The translations under genes and the position numbers were made by a program. 64,000 nucleotides of DNA from assembly GCF_016920785.2 (NCBI RefSeq), contig NW_024609881.1:43308710-43372709 (forward strand), given 5' to 3'. This document shows, piece by piece, positions 45,226-56,545 of the stretch. The notes beneath the pieces were generated by a model, which was not told the DNA's origin, made no database searches, and saw only the letters and a list, made by a program, of their open reading frames with translations. Source of the DNA: Ixodes scapularis. Lineage: Eukaryota; Arthropoda; Arachnida; Ixodida; Ixodidae. Each line of letters opens with the position of its first letter. The stretch's first letter is position 1.

Positions 45226-47123
45226 AACAGTGAATGTTTTAAGAACGTTTCTACTTAAAATAGAGTTGCCGAGTGTTCAAAGTTTTCTATGCTCCCCCAA
45301 AAAGGAAGACCCTAACCTTGAAAAACGAAAATTGCGAGAAATATCACCTCTAGAAACTTTCTTTTTCTTCTTCTTTTGGTCGATCACAAACAACATATTT
45401 TGCACTGCACTCAGGAAGTGCACATTTATACAGTAAAAAAAAAAGCTTTTCTTTCTTTTTTCAAAATTCATTTCATACTGACTAAACAAAACCTATCCCA
45501 CGGTAACTTTTGATCTAAAATTTCTGTCTCAATACCTTTTTCGTGGCTTAATGATGACCTCATAAATAAAAAAGAGGAAAAAGACATATTTCTCTAAAAC
45601 GTTATCTACGAGCTTTTCTAATTGTAAAACACTTCAATTACTCATCTCTAACTATCAGCAAAAACATTTTGACATATCATAACTTTTTTAGTATAATGCT
45701 AAAATTATAAGACTGTTTTTGTTGCACTCTCTACACTCTGTGGAGCACGCCCCATATTTTAATGGCGCTATTTTTTAAATGTGGGCAAAAACTATTGCGA
45801 TAAAGCTGAGATTTTCTTGAAAATGTAACAGACAAAAACTCTCGATGAGGTTATGTTTCTGCCAAGCAAAAAACATAATCCTAGATATGAGATTTAATAT
45901 ACATTAGAGAAGTAATACAAAATTGGTCCAAAGTATGGTCTTTCCTTAAGTCAGTACGTACGTGCATACTTTGGTAGTAATTCAATTACTATAATTGAAT
46001 TACTGTAATTTAATTACATTTCGTAGTAATTTGCAATTATAATTAATTACTTTTGGCTAAAAGGAATTGTAATTGTAATTTAATTACTTTCTAACGTGAG
46101 TAATGGCAAAATTTCTGGCACAATTACAATTACTTTTGCAAAATTATGCGGCGCCGACGCTTTTCCTCCCTGACCACGGAGACGACAGTACAGCCAAAGC
46201 GGCAGTGGAGAGAAAGTATCCCAAGTTCCAACCCGCTCAAAAAAAGGGAAAGGAGGAATGGGAAAGAGAGACTAGGATAGAACGGAATGAACGGTTTTGT
46301 AGACTGTAAAACGATTTAATGAATATTTTGAGAAATAATTCGATAAATGAGGGCTGCATTCGCGTCCATTTTCTCTCCTCTTGTAGTTGAATCTGTCCCT
46401 TCGTCTCGTTCGCTTCCTGTTACTCGTGTTTCTTGGGGGCCTTTCTTATTTCTCAATCCCATCCATCGGGGGTCGAATTCGAGCTCGTTGGGCTCCGATC
46501 ATATCATCCGGTCGAGGCGGGGAGGTACAAGGTTCTGCTTACCTGTCTGTGTCTTCGCCGCTAGCATATTCGCTTACATATTTCAGTCAAGGTTGGGCAT
46601 TTTTATTGTCCATGAAATTATTCTCTTTTCTTTATGAGTTTTTCACGACCCTCTCCTACATGTCGTCTGTTGGTTCCATTAACAGTAAGTCGTGCTACTC
46701 TAACGTCAAGACGAAGAAGCAACAGGTCTCGTTAACACGACTCACGTCCCGCCTTCCTTCCAACCGTTGTTGCTACACTGCTCTTCCCTCTCCCAATCCT
46801 CGTCTACCTTTCTGTATAAATTTTCATTGTTTAGTGTTTGCTCTAACCCATAACCCTATAAACCGTTTGTCAGCCTGATTGGAGGAGATTCCGAAACTTT
46901 ACAAACCGCGGCTTTAGATTGTAAGGAGCTTGTTTGTTACATTTGTATTTCGTTGAAGGCTTTTTTTTTATAGAGGGCTTCTCACGCACATGCGTTTCAT
47001 GCACTTTGGTTTTACACCTCTATCATGACCCTCCACGCGTTGTCCTTTCGTCTTAGCCTGAGTAACTGTCCCGAGGCGCGCAGTGTCGCTTTGCATTGAG
47101 ACCCTGCAACGGTCCTATTTGCA

Positions 47124-47387
47124 ATGGAAAAAGAAAGGCTGCCGTGGCCTTCTTACGAAAACGTCTTTGAACAGATTAGCAGCAATGAAAAACATATAAC
47201 TGTAAGATGCAAACTCTGCGCACCGTCTCTGAAAACATATTTAACAAACAGAAAGGCAACCTCCAATTTGCGGGAACATTTGCGAGTAGACAACTTTCTT
47301 GCCACTTTCAATAATACTTACAGTTATAAAAAAATAATAATGGCTCGTTCATATCTTTCAACTGAAACACGCCCAAGTAACTCATGA
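47124..47387 (+). pseudogene. BED-type zinc-finger fragment of a hAT transposase
   Basis: 87 codons: MEKERLPWPSYENVFEQISS, then VRCKLCAPSLKTYLTNRKAT, then SNLREHL. The aromatic start, C-x-x-C and 'ATSNLREHL' (first His) fit a BED finger as found at hAT N-termini. The expected second His is not in place. The frame stops after 87 codons with no transposase following. Confidence 0.65.
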
Positions 47388-48487
47388 AATTGAGGCGTCC
47401 AAGAGGTCTGAGTTTTGGAATAATTTGCGGGTTCTAATTTTTGCCACGCAGTGGGATCGCAATATAGATTCCAATGTGTTTATATTTTACTGGAATTGTG
47501 CGCGGGACCTATTTTTCGCGAATCGTAGGCGATTCGCGAAATTCGCGAAAATAAAGTAGTTTACAGTATATCATGAACTTTTCGAGTTGGTTCTTGCCAT
47601 GCTAAATTCAAATCGGTGTTCTTTTTAATTCGCATAACATCGATACAATCATTGCTCTCCTAATGATAAGCTACATGACAATCCTAAATTTATTACCCAT
47701 TTCAGGAGCTTTTCGGGTGTTACCGTGCACTGGACTAACCCAGAATCCCTCGCAAGAGTTTCTGCTATTGTGACACTAGTTTTATGGAAGCGACCACATT
47801 TCGCCTGCTACGTACGGTTACCCACATCCGGCATGTTACACGTCCACAGGAAGAGGCAGCGAATCATAGTGGCTGAACTGTTTTCGTACGTTGTCGTATT
47901 CTTGAAGTTATTTATGTCGTTTACAAGTTCCTGTTATCAGCGATTTTCACGTGAGTTTAATTATGCGAGTACTGTTGCATATTTGTTTCCTTGTATTAGT
48001 TTTAAGTTTATTTTTTGTTGGTTTGACTTGGATACCTTTTGCATAAGCACTAAGGAGACTCTCCTCGCACCTGTGAATTTTGTTACCATTGATTCGGGAG
48101 CCCCGATTCGGTTCTTATAAATTTCTGAGCCATTATTACTTCAACTCAATGAACATAATTTAAAATAACATGAAAGGCTGTAGGTGTATATGGTGGTATT
48201 AGCGCGTGTCGACTGTAGTTTGATATAACAGTAATAAAATATTTCAAATATGACTGTAATTGTCGCATTTTTATTTGCCTGACTACTAACAAAAGTGTGT
48301 CAACCCTATTTCGCTTAGCGATCGGGCGTCTCGGAGTGCATAAAATACATTATTTTTATTAATTGAGAATATAAGAACGAAGGAGTTCATTACTTCAAAC
48401 GTTTAAGTTCTATAATTCATTTAACAAATTTCATAAAAGGAAAGTACGATACGTGGCATTTATAAAGCGGCCATATACCTCGTTTAA

Positions 48488-48683
48488 AGTTATATGGCCC
48501 AAGGTGGGTAACTCTCATAAATAAGTAATTGTGAAGTAATTGCATTACTTTTTAAGATTAATTTGTAATTGCAATGAATTACTTTCGCGTAGTAGTAATT
48601 GTAATTGTAGTTAAACTACTTTTGGAGCAAAGTAATTGTAATTGTAATTAAATTACATTTTGAAAGTAATTTACCCATGTATG
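48488..48683 (+). repeat. GTAATT-rich end of the hAT element
   Basis: Dense AAGTAATTGTAATTGTAATT-type words. An extra AAGGTGGGTAACTCT word at 48490 resembles a hAT end and could mark a separate small element inside the larger one. Confidence 0.5.
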
Positions 48684-49009
48684 CGTACGTGTAATTGCTG
48701 CTTATTGATATGCATGCTTTCACATTAGCGCAGAAAGAAAAGTGTTGGGACTGGAAAATTCTCCGGAGCAGAGGAACACTTGAAACACTTCTGCACATTT
48801 ACAGACCATGAAAAGCAAAGTGGCACAATATCAAAATATAAATTAAAACTTGCAGCAACCTTTATTTTTTAAGTACTTTACAATGTAAGGAATTCAGTAT
48901 TCAAGCAACGATTATTTAAATGTGTCTATAAACAGTCGTCTTTGGGAGTGAAGATCATGCTAATTCACCTCACATTAAATTTCGTGATACATTTCGCACC
49001 CCGTGATTC

Positions 49010-49180
49010 GTGTTACGCGACTTGATCATGTAACGTGACCTCGCTATGTGAGGTCACGCGGTGATGCGATACCCGAAGGTCCAGTAACCTGATGTCACGC
49101 GACCTCATGACGTAACTGGTATCACGATACCAAATTGAAATGTTACGTGATACTGTGACGTGACATAACATTGATTTTCC
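49010..49180. repeat. GTCACGTGAC-family block
   Basis: GCGACTTGATCATGTAACGT, GAGGTCACGCGGTGATGCG, TGATGTCACGCGACCTCATG and GATACTGTGACGTGAC within 170 bp. Confidence 0.6.
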
Positions 49181-49296
49181 TACTAAATTTAGAGAGGAAA
49201 AGCATAACTGAATGAACAGACGGACAGGCACATTTCTAGAAGTTGGGGACTCTATTTAAAAGCATTCCGAGAGTTCAAAAATAAATAAAGTCATAC

Positions 49297-49413
49297 TAGA
49301 GTCCTCCGGTCCCGAACGGACGCGATCCTGTGAAGGCGCCAGTTTGACCTGCTCCCGAACCCAAGCTGGATCCACGTTCCAGTCGCACGTGTCGCGCTCA
49401 AAGTCACACCGTC
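49297..49413 (-). CDS. Exon 3: MAM-B N-terminus
   Basis: 117 bp, phase 1 in and out. Acceptor TTTTTTTAACAG, donor GTATGA. It reads GRCDFERDTCDWNVD, a textbook MAM opening with C1 (CDFE), C2 and the conserved Trp. It continues through WVREQVKLAPSQDRV and ends SGPEDS, where most MAM domains have an 'NDHT...G' block; the motif is weakened to PEDS here. Confidence 0.92.
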
Positions 49414-49739
49414 CTGTTAAAAAAACAAAGAATGGTTAGAGTGAAATGCACCAAAAAACAATGCATGCAGACATGGTTTTAAAGGCTCCGCACTGAGAGT
49501 TACGAAAACCAGCAGACTGCAGGGAAAGGTAACTCGGAGCCTGCCTCTTCGGCGCCTGAACGATAAACTGCCTTGCCAAGGGGGACAAAAGAAGTAATTA
49601 AGGCAAAATTTTCCTAGTTTCTTGCCACATGCTCTAAATGAACTGCGGCAACAACGCAATTCGCGGCCTCCCTCGCTGTAGTCTCAATACAGACAGACTA
49701 CACACAATCACACTGCACACGGGCATCTTCCCACTAAAC

Positions 49740-50640
49740 GTCGGTGTCACAAAACATCATGTTACATCACGGCGTCACGTGAAACTGTGACATCATTTGA
49801 AACCATGACGACACTTATCATTGTGATGTCCCGTCACACTGTGACATCATGTCACAAGACACCATAATTTAATGGGACACTGTGAGATCATACAACACTG
49901 ATGTCATGTGACACTGACATCATTTGACACCATAACGTAACCTAACATTGTGATGTCCTGTGATACTGTGGCATCACGTCACAAGGCACCATAATGTCAT
50001 GAGACACTGTGACATCATACAATATTCTGACGACTCGTGACACTGCGCCATCACGTAACACTGATGTCATTTAACACAATGACATCAGTGACATTGTGAT
50101 GCCCGGTGACACTACATCGCGAGACACCACAGCGTTTTGGGACACTGTGACATCATGTAACAGTGTGACGTCACATGACATTGCATGTCACGTGACACAG
50201 TGACATCACGGTAATTTAAAGTCACGTGGCTCTGCGATGTTACATAAAACCATGACACCCTCTAACACAAGCAAATAACGTCACGGGACACCATGTTGAT
50301 CCGGAAAACTGTGACATAACAAAACTTTGTCACATGACACTGAAATACCACATGGCACAGTGAGTCCACGTGACACTGGCGTCACTTCACACTACGACGT
50401 CACATATAACAATGACGTCATATGAAAACATGATGCCCCGTGTCATTACGACGTCACTCAGCCATGGCATCCCATGAAGCCATGATTTCCGAGGTGCCGT
50501 TACAACACGTCACAAGACATCATAAAGCTATAGACTACCGTGAGATCACATAAAACTGTGACGCCACATGACACTCCAATATCACGTAACACAGCGACTT
50601 CGCGTGACACTGCGACGTTTCATTCCACAACAACCCTACG
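49740..50640. repeat. Degenerate 'GTGACATCATG' satellite, about 900 bp
   Basis: About 60 spaced words of the type ACACTGTGACATCATG, GTCACGTGACACTG and ACACCATAATGTCATG with variable spacing. It is more diverged than the array inside copy C. Confidence 0.75.
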
Positions 50641-53392
50641 TGAGACATGCCCGGGGATTTGCCGGAAGAAGTCTCACCTATAACGGCTCTCGCCACGAGC
50701 GGTGTGTGCCCAGATTTGAAAGTTTTTAACCGCTCGACTGGGATAGGGTTGTTAGGCGGACTGCATTTGCAATCCAAGCCATACAAGGATGATGTGAAAG
50801 TGCAGATCGCCTGCAAGCGTCTTCAGGCTTGCTCTACCTCTCCGCTCACCATTTTCCTCGCCACATAGCAACATATGCGTGTGCATAAGCGGTAGGTCTG
50901 TGCAGGTGTCTGCCACTAATTGCAAACATTCTCCGTGGTTTCCGTTTCTCCCCATTTAAAATCTAGGCTTTACGTCAAGAAGGAATGATGCTACGAGCCG
51001 AAATATGCAAAGTGGCCATTCTCGGAACCACTTCTTAATCTTAGTAATTCAAAAAATTCTGTTCAGCCCTTGCTTTAAAGGGTAAACTGTAAAGAAAAAA
51101 AAAATAGTTTTAAACATTTAATTGGAACAAGCATGTCACAAAACAATTTTTGCGAGAAAAAAGGTTTTACAGCAATATTGCTTGCGCGAGGCTAATTTTA
51201 GCTTACGGCTATTTCGTCCGTTTTAAACCGCGCGCCACAAAGTTTGTATTATATGCCACGGAGTGACGTGCAATAGCAACTCTTCTCATTGGCTACGAGA
51301 ATGGTTGACAGCTGAGATCTTAGTTGTTAAACCTTTGTGATATGTTGTAATTTCCTTTTGAGCCGCATGTTTTTACGTTTAAAGAATTCCCCATGTAATC
51401 AGAGTTACTATTATTCTTTATAAAAGGTTTACAGGGTGGGCACTTCCGTTTGGATTCATACAATAACAAACAAAAGCATGGCCTCCGCTGTCTGCTCCCG
51501 CCTGTCTCGCCTACCTCGACTAGTCGTTTTAAGTGATCAGTGTTTCCCGTTGACTCAGGTGCTTCAGTGAGACTTCCTGAAGTTCAGTAGTGTGTGTTTA
51601 GCAGCTGTCGCAGGTGTTAGTGATAGGAAGCGATGCAGGGTTTTGGCTCTCATAGCGCGGTTTGCTACTTTCGTTTCCCTGGGGTGTTCTCTTTGCTTTC
51701 GTAGCGCATTTCTTTGCTTTCTCAGCGTGTTTTTTTTTTCTTTCTTGTTTTGCTCGCACGTGCAAATGCCGACTTTCTGGAGATGTCATCTCCTGCAAAG
51801 TGGCACCGTTACTCTGTAAAGTGCTGCCAGATTTGTGATCGCGACAGCGAGTCTTTCGGCAGTCATATCGCCCCGAAAGATACCAATCCTACAAAAATTA
51901 TCAATGAGATTCAATTGCGTTGCCAATGTATTCGTATAGAACACATTAGAAACGCAATCGAAATTCAGTGATCATTTTTGTAGAGGCAAGCTGAATGCAT
52001 TTTTGCTGGAAGCAATCGTTCATTCGCGTAGCGAAAAACGTGTCCAGATATGTTCTCGTCCTTTCGCTCGGGAGGCCTTCAAGATTCGCACGGAATGCAT
52101 CGAACGTCCGCGACTGAGACACGAGGTGGTCCCGACGCTTCTACTACCGAGCGCGCCGAAGCCTCGGGAAGTTGAGGCGGTGCGCCGTCTTGGTTGCTAG
52201 CAGCCATCCTCCTCGGCGTATCTTGGTATGTGGCCGAAGACCCAGTTGCTCGTAGCGGCCAAGAAGCTGACGCTTCAATTCAACATTCATTTTAGCGCGC
52301 AGTTCGCAGACAGAACCAACGTTGCTAGTTGCACAAAACACAGAAGTTACAAAAGGATGTGGTACGCACATAAGACGCGCCGGGGAGTCGAGATGCTGCG
52401 TACGTCGTTCAACTCCGTAGCCAAGTCAATCCAAGAGCAAATACAAGAGCGAGGGGCAGGGCCAACGTTACTAAAACACTCAGTTGGGAAACTCGCCGTC
52501 GAAACCTGGGCCGCTGGCGTCCACCGATACCGAGCGAAATACGACAACAGCGCCACTCTTTATCATTTGTCTGTACTGTGGTAACCGTGAGCTTTTAAAA
52601 AGCATGTTTTTTGCGTAAAAACAAACGGAAACGGCGCTTTATGTATGAAATTTATTGGAGTTTAGTACCAAATAATGGGCGCGTAATGTTTTTTTTTATT
52701 CTTAGTTTGCAGGGTTTTGCGGCACAATTAATATTGTTTTCATACAACCATGCCTCAGCGGTGCTTTCAGGGCCCGTTTTTTCGAACGCGAACCGTGGTT
52801 TAAAGTTAGCTATTGTCCCTAGAAGGGGGAATTCCAGGTCACGTGACTGGGAGAGCAGGGGCGCCGAGGGAGGAGCAGTACCTAGAAGCAAAATGGCCGC
52901 GACGTCGCTTAATGAGGGCTAGTAGTTCTGCTTGGTTCTGCTGAACATTCATTTCGATCCGGCTGTTATATTAATGACGCACCATCAACCAATTAGCGCG
53001 TCAAGCAAAGCGGTAGTTCAGAGGGACTACTAAGCTAATCGACCGCAGCATTCTGCGAACGCATCACTCTTCAGCAGTCCGGGATCCAAGACATATGACG
53101 GTACATAAGCCTTGCAAGTGTTTTTATGCTGAGCAAAATAATGTTTTGCGAACGAGAGTTGGTATATATTTATACTAAGACTTTAATTTGTTACGCTATG
53201 CACGCCAACTCGTGAGCAGCGATTACTTTGCGGAGAAAGGGGGTTATCCTCAATAAAGTCTTCGTTCGGGGTGAACAGCTGAGACATTGTACTGTTTTAT
53301 TTTTTTTTTGTTCACAGTGTGGCGACAGTATGCCGACAGCATTGAGGTTTCTACATATCCCCGGTGGCCAGCAGTTCAACGGTGACGAGAAG

Positions 53393-53425
53393 CCGGTGAC
53401 GAGAAGCTTCGCTTCTCGTCACCGG
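53393..53425. repeat. 15-bp perfect hairpin
   Basis: CCGGTGACGAGAAGC, a three-base loop, then the exact complement. The same GGTGACGAGAAG word also precedes it once (53381-53392), a local duplication. Confidence 0.9.
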
Positions 53426-53894
53426 TGAATCGGTTGGGCAAACGGAAGAGAGGGCAAACAGTTGAGATCAGCAGCAATCGCAGAAACGTGCGTCGCAAGC
53501 AACGAAAACGAGATTACAGCACCGGCGTTGCCAGACTGGAAGAAACACGGGAAAGTTATGCGTTGTTTATGGCGAAACATATTGAAGGAAATTTTTTTTT
53601 TTACATATTCGAATATTCGTCGACAAACTCTAGCATAGTAGCTAAAATTTCCTCGTACCATCGGAAGCAAATAAATTAGTCTTCAAGTACAACATTTCTA
53701 TATTTTGACTTAAAATACCATACTAGATCGATGACAACGAGCGGAAAAAGAGTATAAACAAAATGACTGGCTTGTTTCACCGATAGATGGCCCATCTTAT
53801 TGCCCAATCAAAAAATTAAAGCCGTTTACAACTCCCTGTAACGCCGAATTAGAGCGCAGCTCTTGAGGAGGAGGAGGGAAGGGTACTGGGGGGG

Positions 53895-54035
53895 TCAAGT
53901 GGCCTCGGGGGGCGGGAAGTCACGTGACCTTGTGGGAGTCACGTGACCTTGTGGGAGTCACGTGACCTTGTGGGAGTCACGTGACCTTGGGGCGTCACGT
54001 GACGTCGGGGGGTCACGTGACCTGGGGCCACGTGA
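53895..54035 (+). repeat. GTCACGTGACCTTGTGGGA tandem array
   Basis: Four to five near-identical 19-bp units, then variant units with GGGGCGTCACGTGACGTC. GTCACGTGAC is a perfect palindrome with an E-box-like CACGTG core. Confidence 0.9.
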
Positions 54036-54039
54036 CGAT

Positions 54040-54215
54040 ACCGATGACGTCATCAGTGACGTCACTGATGACGCCATCAGTGATGATGACGATGCGGATG
54101 CCGGTGACGTCATCAGTGACGTCACTGATGACGTCATCAGTGATGATGACGATGACGATGCGGATGCCGGTGACGTCATCAGTGACGTCACTGATGACGT
54201 CATCTGTGGCTATGA
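54040..54215 (+). repeat. TGACGTCA-rich tandem array (about 65-bp units)
   Basis: Two and a half units, each containing GATGACGTCATCAGTGACGT, CACTGATGACGTCATCAG and GATGCGGATGCCGGTGACGT. TGACGTCA (a palindrome, the CREB/ATF consensus) occurs repeatedly, and the GATGACGTCATC and CAGTGACGTCACTG blocks are themselves palindromic. Confidence 0.9.
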
Positions 54216-54284
54216 CGTCAACGGGGGGTCACGTGACCTCGGGGGGTATCCCCAGGTCACGTGACCCCCCCCCCCGGGGTCACG

Positions 54285-54755
54285 TGACCTGGGTAACCAT
54301 CGTGACCTTCGTGAGGGTAACCCTAGTAACCCTTGTGAGGGCAATTCTCGTGACCCTCGTGAGGATAACTCTCGTGACCCTCGTGAGGGTAACTCTCGTA
54401 ACCCTCGTGAGGGTAACTCTCATAACCCTCGTGACCCTCGTGAGGGTAACCCTCGTGAAGGTAACCCTTTTGAGGGTAACTAACCCTCGTAACCCTCGTG
54501 AGGGTTACGAGGGTAAGTAACCCTCGTGGAGGGTAACCCTCGTGAAGGTAACCCTTTTGAGGGTAACTAACCCTCGTAACCCTCGTGAGGGTTACGAGGG
54601 TAAGTAACCCTCGTGAGGGTAACCCTCGTGAGGATAACCCTTTTGAGGGTAACTAACCCTAAGTAACCCTCGTGGCCCTCGTGATCCTCGTGAGGGTAAC
54701 CCTCATGAGATTAACCCTCGTAACCCTCGTAACCCTCACGAGGGTTACGAGAGTT
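54285..54755 (+). repeat. GTGAGGGTAACCCTC minisatellite
   Basis: About 30 units of a 15-bp repeat with a palindromic GAGGGTAACCCTC core. It has a higher-order unit of about 85 bp present twice (around 54440-54520 and 54530-54610). It is not the arthropod TTAGG telomere repeat. Confidence 0.9.
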
Positions 54756-54756
54756 G

Positions 54757-54803
54757 CGGTTACGCCGACGCCGACGGCGACGCCGACGCCGACGCCGACG
54801 CCG
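54757..54803 (+). repeat. (GACGCC)n tract
   Basis: Seven or eight GACGCC/GACGGC units after GCGGTTACGCC. A shorter form is found at the corresponding end of copies A and B. Confidence 0.85.
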
Positions 54804-55476
54804 CTCAAGCCGGGAACGGGCCCCTAAGAGCTGCGCTCTAAAATAATTATTGTTGTTCTATATCCAGCCGTTTATTACAGTACCTAGGTACTTTTCGTAG
54901 GCACTAGGTACTTTTCCCTTCCGTGGTTTACCAAATAGGGTTTACCATCGCTTCGAGAAAACCGGCCCAGGCAGCGCGTCCTGACGTAGGTGCATTTTAA
55001 CTTCAGTAGTAATTCGCGGCCCGTCCGCTGGGGAGACAGGGGTGGCACCCCTGCAACCTCTTCCGCTGTATCTGTTTCGGCGCCAAAATGGCCGATTAAA
55101 GGCAAAATAGAAGTAACGTGCAGTTCCTCGAGTGGCCGCTGCGGGAGAAATGGCGGCGTTGTGTTCACCTTTAGCTCGGTTCTGGAGGACAGATCGGGGC
55201 CACATTTTCAGAGCAGTCTCTATGGCAGCTTCCCAACTGAGTGGTTCTAGTAGCGTTGGGCAGGGCGTACTTCTCCGCGCGGGTCGAAAGAGCGGGAGTT
55301 TCAAATGTGGAGAGTTTGTGACTCCGACTAAATTACGCCGTGTAAGTTAAATATTGCTAAACAAAACAATTTTTTGCGGAAGATTTGTTTTGTGACATGC
55401 TTGTCCCAATTAGACTTTAAAAAACACTTCTGATTTTTTTTCAGCTACCTTTTAAAACTAGACTCTCTTTCACTTC

Positions 55477-55514
55477 CAAGTGAGATCGCAGCCGATGCTG
55501 CGGTCTCACTTGGA
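55477..55514. repeat. 17-bp hairpin, one mismatch
   Basis: CCAAGTGAGATCGCAGC, then CGAT, then a matching complement with one mismatch. Function unknown. Confidence 0.85.
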
Positions 55515-56350
55515 TGCATTCAATGCACCTCATTAGTTTAGCCGGTGATAGCAGGCGCACAGAAAGAACGAGCATCCTTGTTGCTAATTTAGTGGGTTTT
55601 GACGCTAAATTTAGTGGTTTTCTTTTTCGGCTAGCACCGGTAAATTCTCGGTTTGCGTTTCACGGGATTTTAAGCATCACATCTTTGGCGTCTTCAAACG
55701 GCCTCCAGTTTGCATTTATCAATTGTAAATGGATTAATTTCTGCGGTAAGCTAAAGACATGGGTTCCTTATTTCCGCTGCCAGAAGCGTTGTTGTCGGTG
55801 AGAACAGAGCTTGCGACGGCATTCTGATATTGTCCCGCAAACATCGATACACGTTTTTAACTGATTTCGGCATCAGCGAACGAATTCGTTTTCCAAGCCT
55901 CCCAGAAAACTGGGGCCCAGCGAACTATGCTAAACAATCTAGAAAGGAATGGTGGATGCAGGTTTTGAAACTTTGAGGCTGGTTACCGGGTGTTATAAGT
56001 GACGTGAGAGGAGTCGTGTCCCTCTACTGGATCATACGATGTTTTGAAAAGCATGTGAATTGTGATATTATCGAAGCTTTAAACTGCCACCAGATATTCT
56101 ACAGAAGATTTGTACTATAAAGATGTACGTCGGCAGGTACGCGCAGGCTAAAGAACACACCTGGTGACACTTTGTAACAGAAAAATCATGCAGTGGACAT
56201 TGTTCCTTCCGTATGTGTTGTTTTTCTAAGTTTAGTAGGAATTTCACTTGCAAAATTTAGCTGACGACATCGCGGTCGGTAGGGCAAGTGCGATGGAACA
56301 CAAATTTTTACTTTGCTGCCATTAAAATGTATTCTGCATTAAAAGCTTAC

Positions 56351-56450
56351 CTTGTGTCTCCGAGACTATGTCGCAGGCCCCAAGAGTGGTCCGAATTGGG
56401 CCGATAGCAACTTCCACTGGGAACCCTCCTGATGTCACCATAAAACGTAA
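56351..56450 (-). CDS. Exon 2: MAM-A C-terminus
   Basis: 100 bp, phase 0 in, phase 1 out. Acceptor CTTCTTGCAG, donor GTAAGC. It starts LRFMVTSGGFPVEVAIGPIR and ends with LGACDIVSETQ. This is the terminal MAM strand: hydrophobic, a Gly turn, then the usual 'iAlDDI' block, here AIGPI, so the Asp pair is replaced. C4 sits in LGAC. The linker to the next domain's first Cys is longer (nine residues) than at the other joints. Confidence 0.9.
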
Positions 56451-56545
56451 CTGCAAGAAGTAATGGTAGTTTTTGTGATTTAACGGTATGTCTCACAGCT
56501 CCAATAGTTCAATTGAGCTTCAGCTTGCTAAGATGCTAGTCTCAT

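Larger units (their letters stand above)
45965..48683 (+). mobile_element. hAT element with 8-bp target duplication
   Basis: CGTACGTG occurs directly outside both ends (45957-45964 and 48684-48691), an exact 8-bp target duplication. The ends CATACTTTGGTAGTAATT and (reverse complement) CATACATGGGTAAATT form imperfect terminal repeats. Both ends carry dense AATTAC/GTAATT subterminal words (45980-46130 and 48515-48675), as hAT transposases bind. The interior includes a BED-type zinc-finger reading frame. I could not see the hAT catalytic or dimerisation blocks, so it is internally decayed. Confidence 0.8.
44656..49296 (-). other. Intron between exons 3 and 4
   Basis: 4.6 kb, with SINE family 2 (45015-45225), the hAT element (45965-48683) and a GTCACGTGAC-type block (49010-49180). 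Confidence 0.65.
53849..54841 (+). repeat. Hairpin-ended repeat family, copy C (993 bp, satellite cargo)
   Basis: The left end TTAGAGCGCAGCTCTT and right end AAGAGCTGCGCTCTAA are exact inverted copies of each other. Each end can also fold on itself (AGAGC/GCTCT stem). Inside the left end lies GAGGAGGAGGAGGGAAGGGT. Inside the right end lies (GACGCC)n, then CTCAAGCCGGGAACGGGCCC. Between them are three different tandem arrays (separate entries). Confidence 0.8.
49414..56350 (-). other. Intron between exons 2 and 3
   Basis: 6.9 kb. It holds a long degenerate satellite (49740-50640), hairpins at 53393 and 55477 and hairpin-ended copy C with its satellites (53849-54841). The 50.7-53.3 kb and 55.5-56.3 kb parts have no recognisable content; plus-strand frames at 51.6-52.6 kb match nothing I know. 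Confidence 0.6.

Noticed and set aside
51592..52584. Plus-strand frames with a few cysteines (KCCQICDRD) or basic stretches
   Set aside because: The C-x-x-C looked like a possible zinc finger, but there is no matching second half, no splice support and no recognisable family.
53962..54520. Long plus- and minus-strand open frames with Asp/Val/Thr repeats
   Set aside because: They are translations of the tandem satellites in hairpin-ended copy C; the repeat period keeps frames open by chance.
54285..54755. Regularly spaced repeat considered as a CRISPR array
   Set aside because: There are no unique spacers; it is a eukaryotic minisatellite with contiguous 15-bp units.
54285..54755. GGGTAACCC repeats considered as telomere-like sequence
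   Set aside because: The unit is not TTAGG or a simple variant, and the array lies inside a gene.
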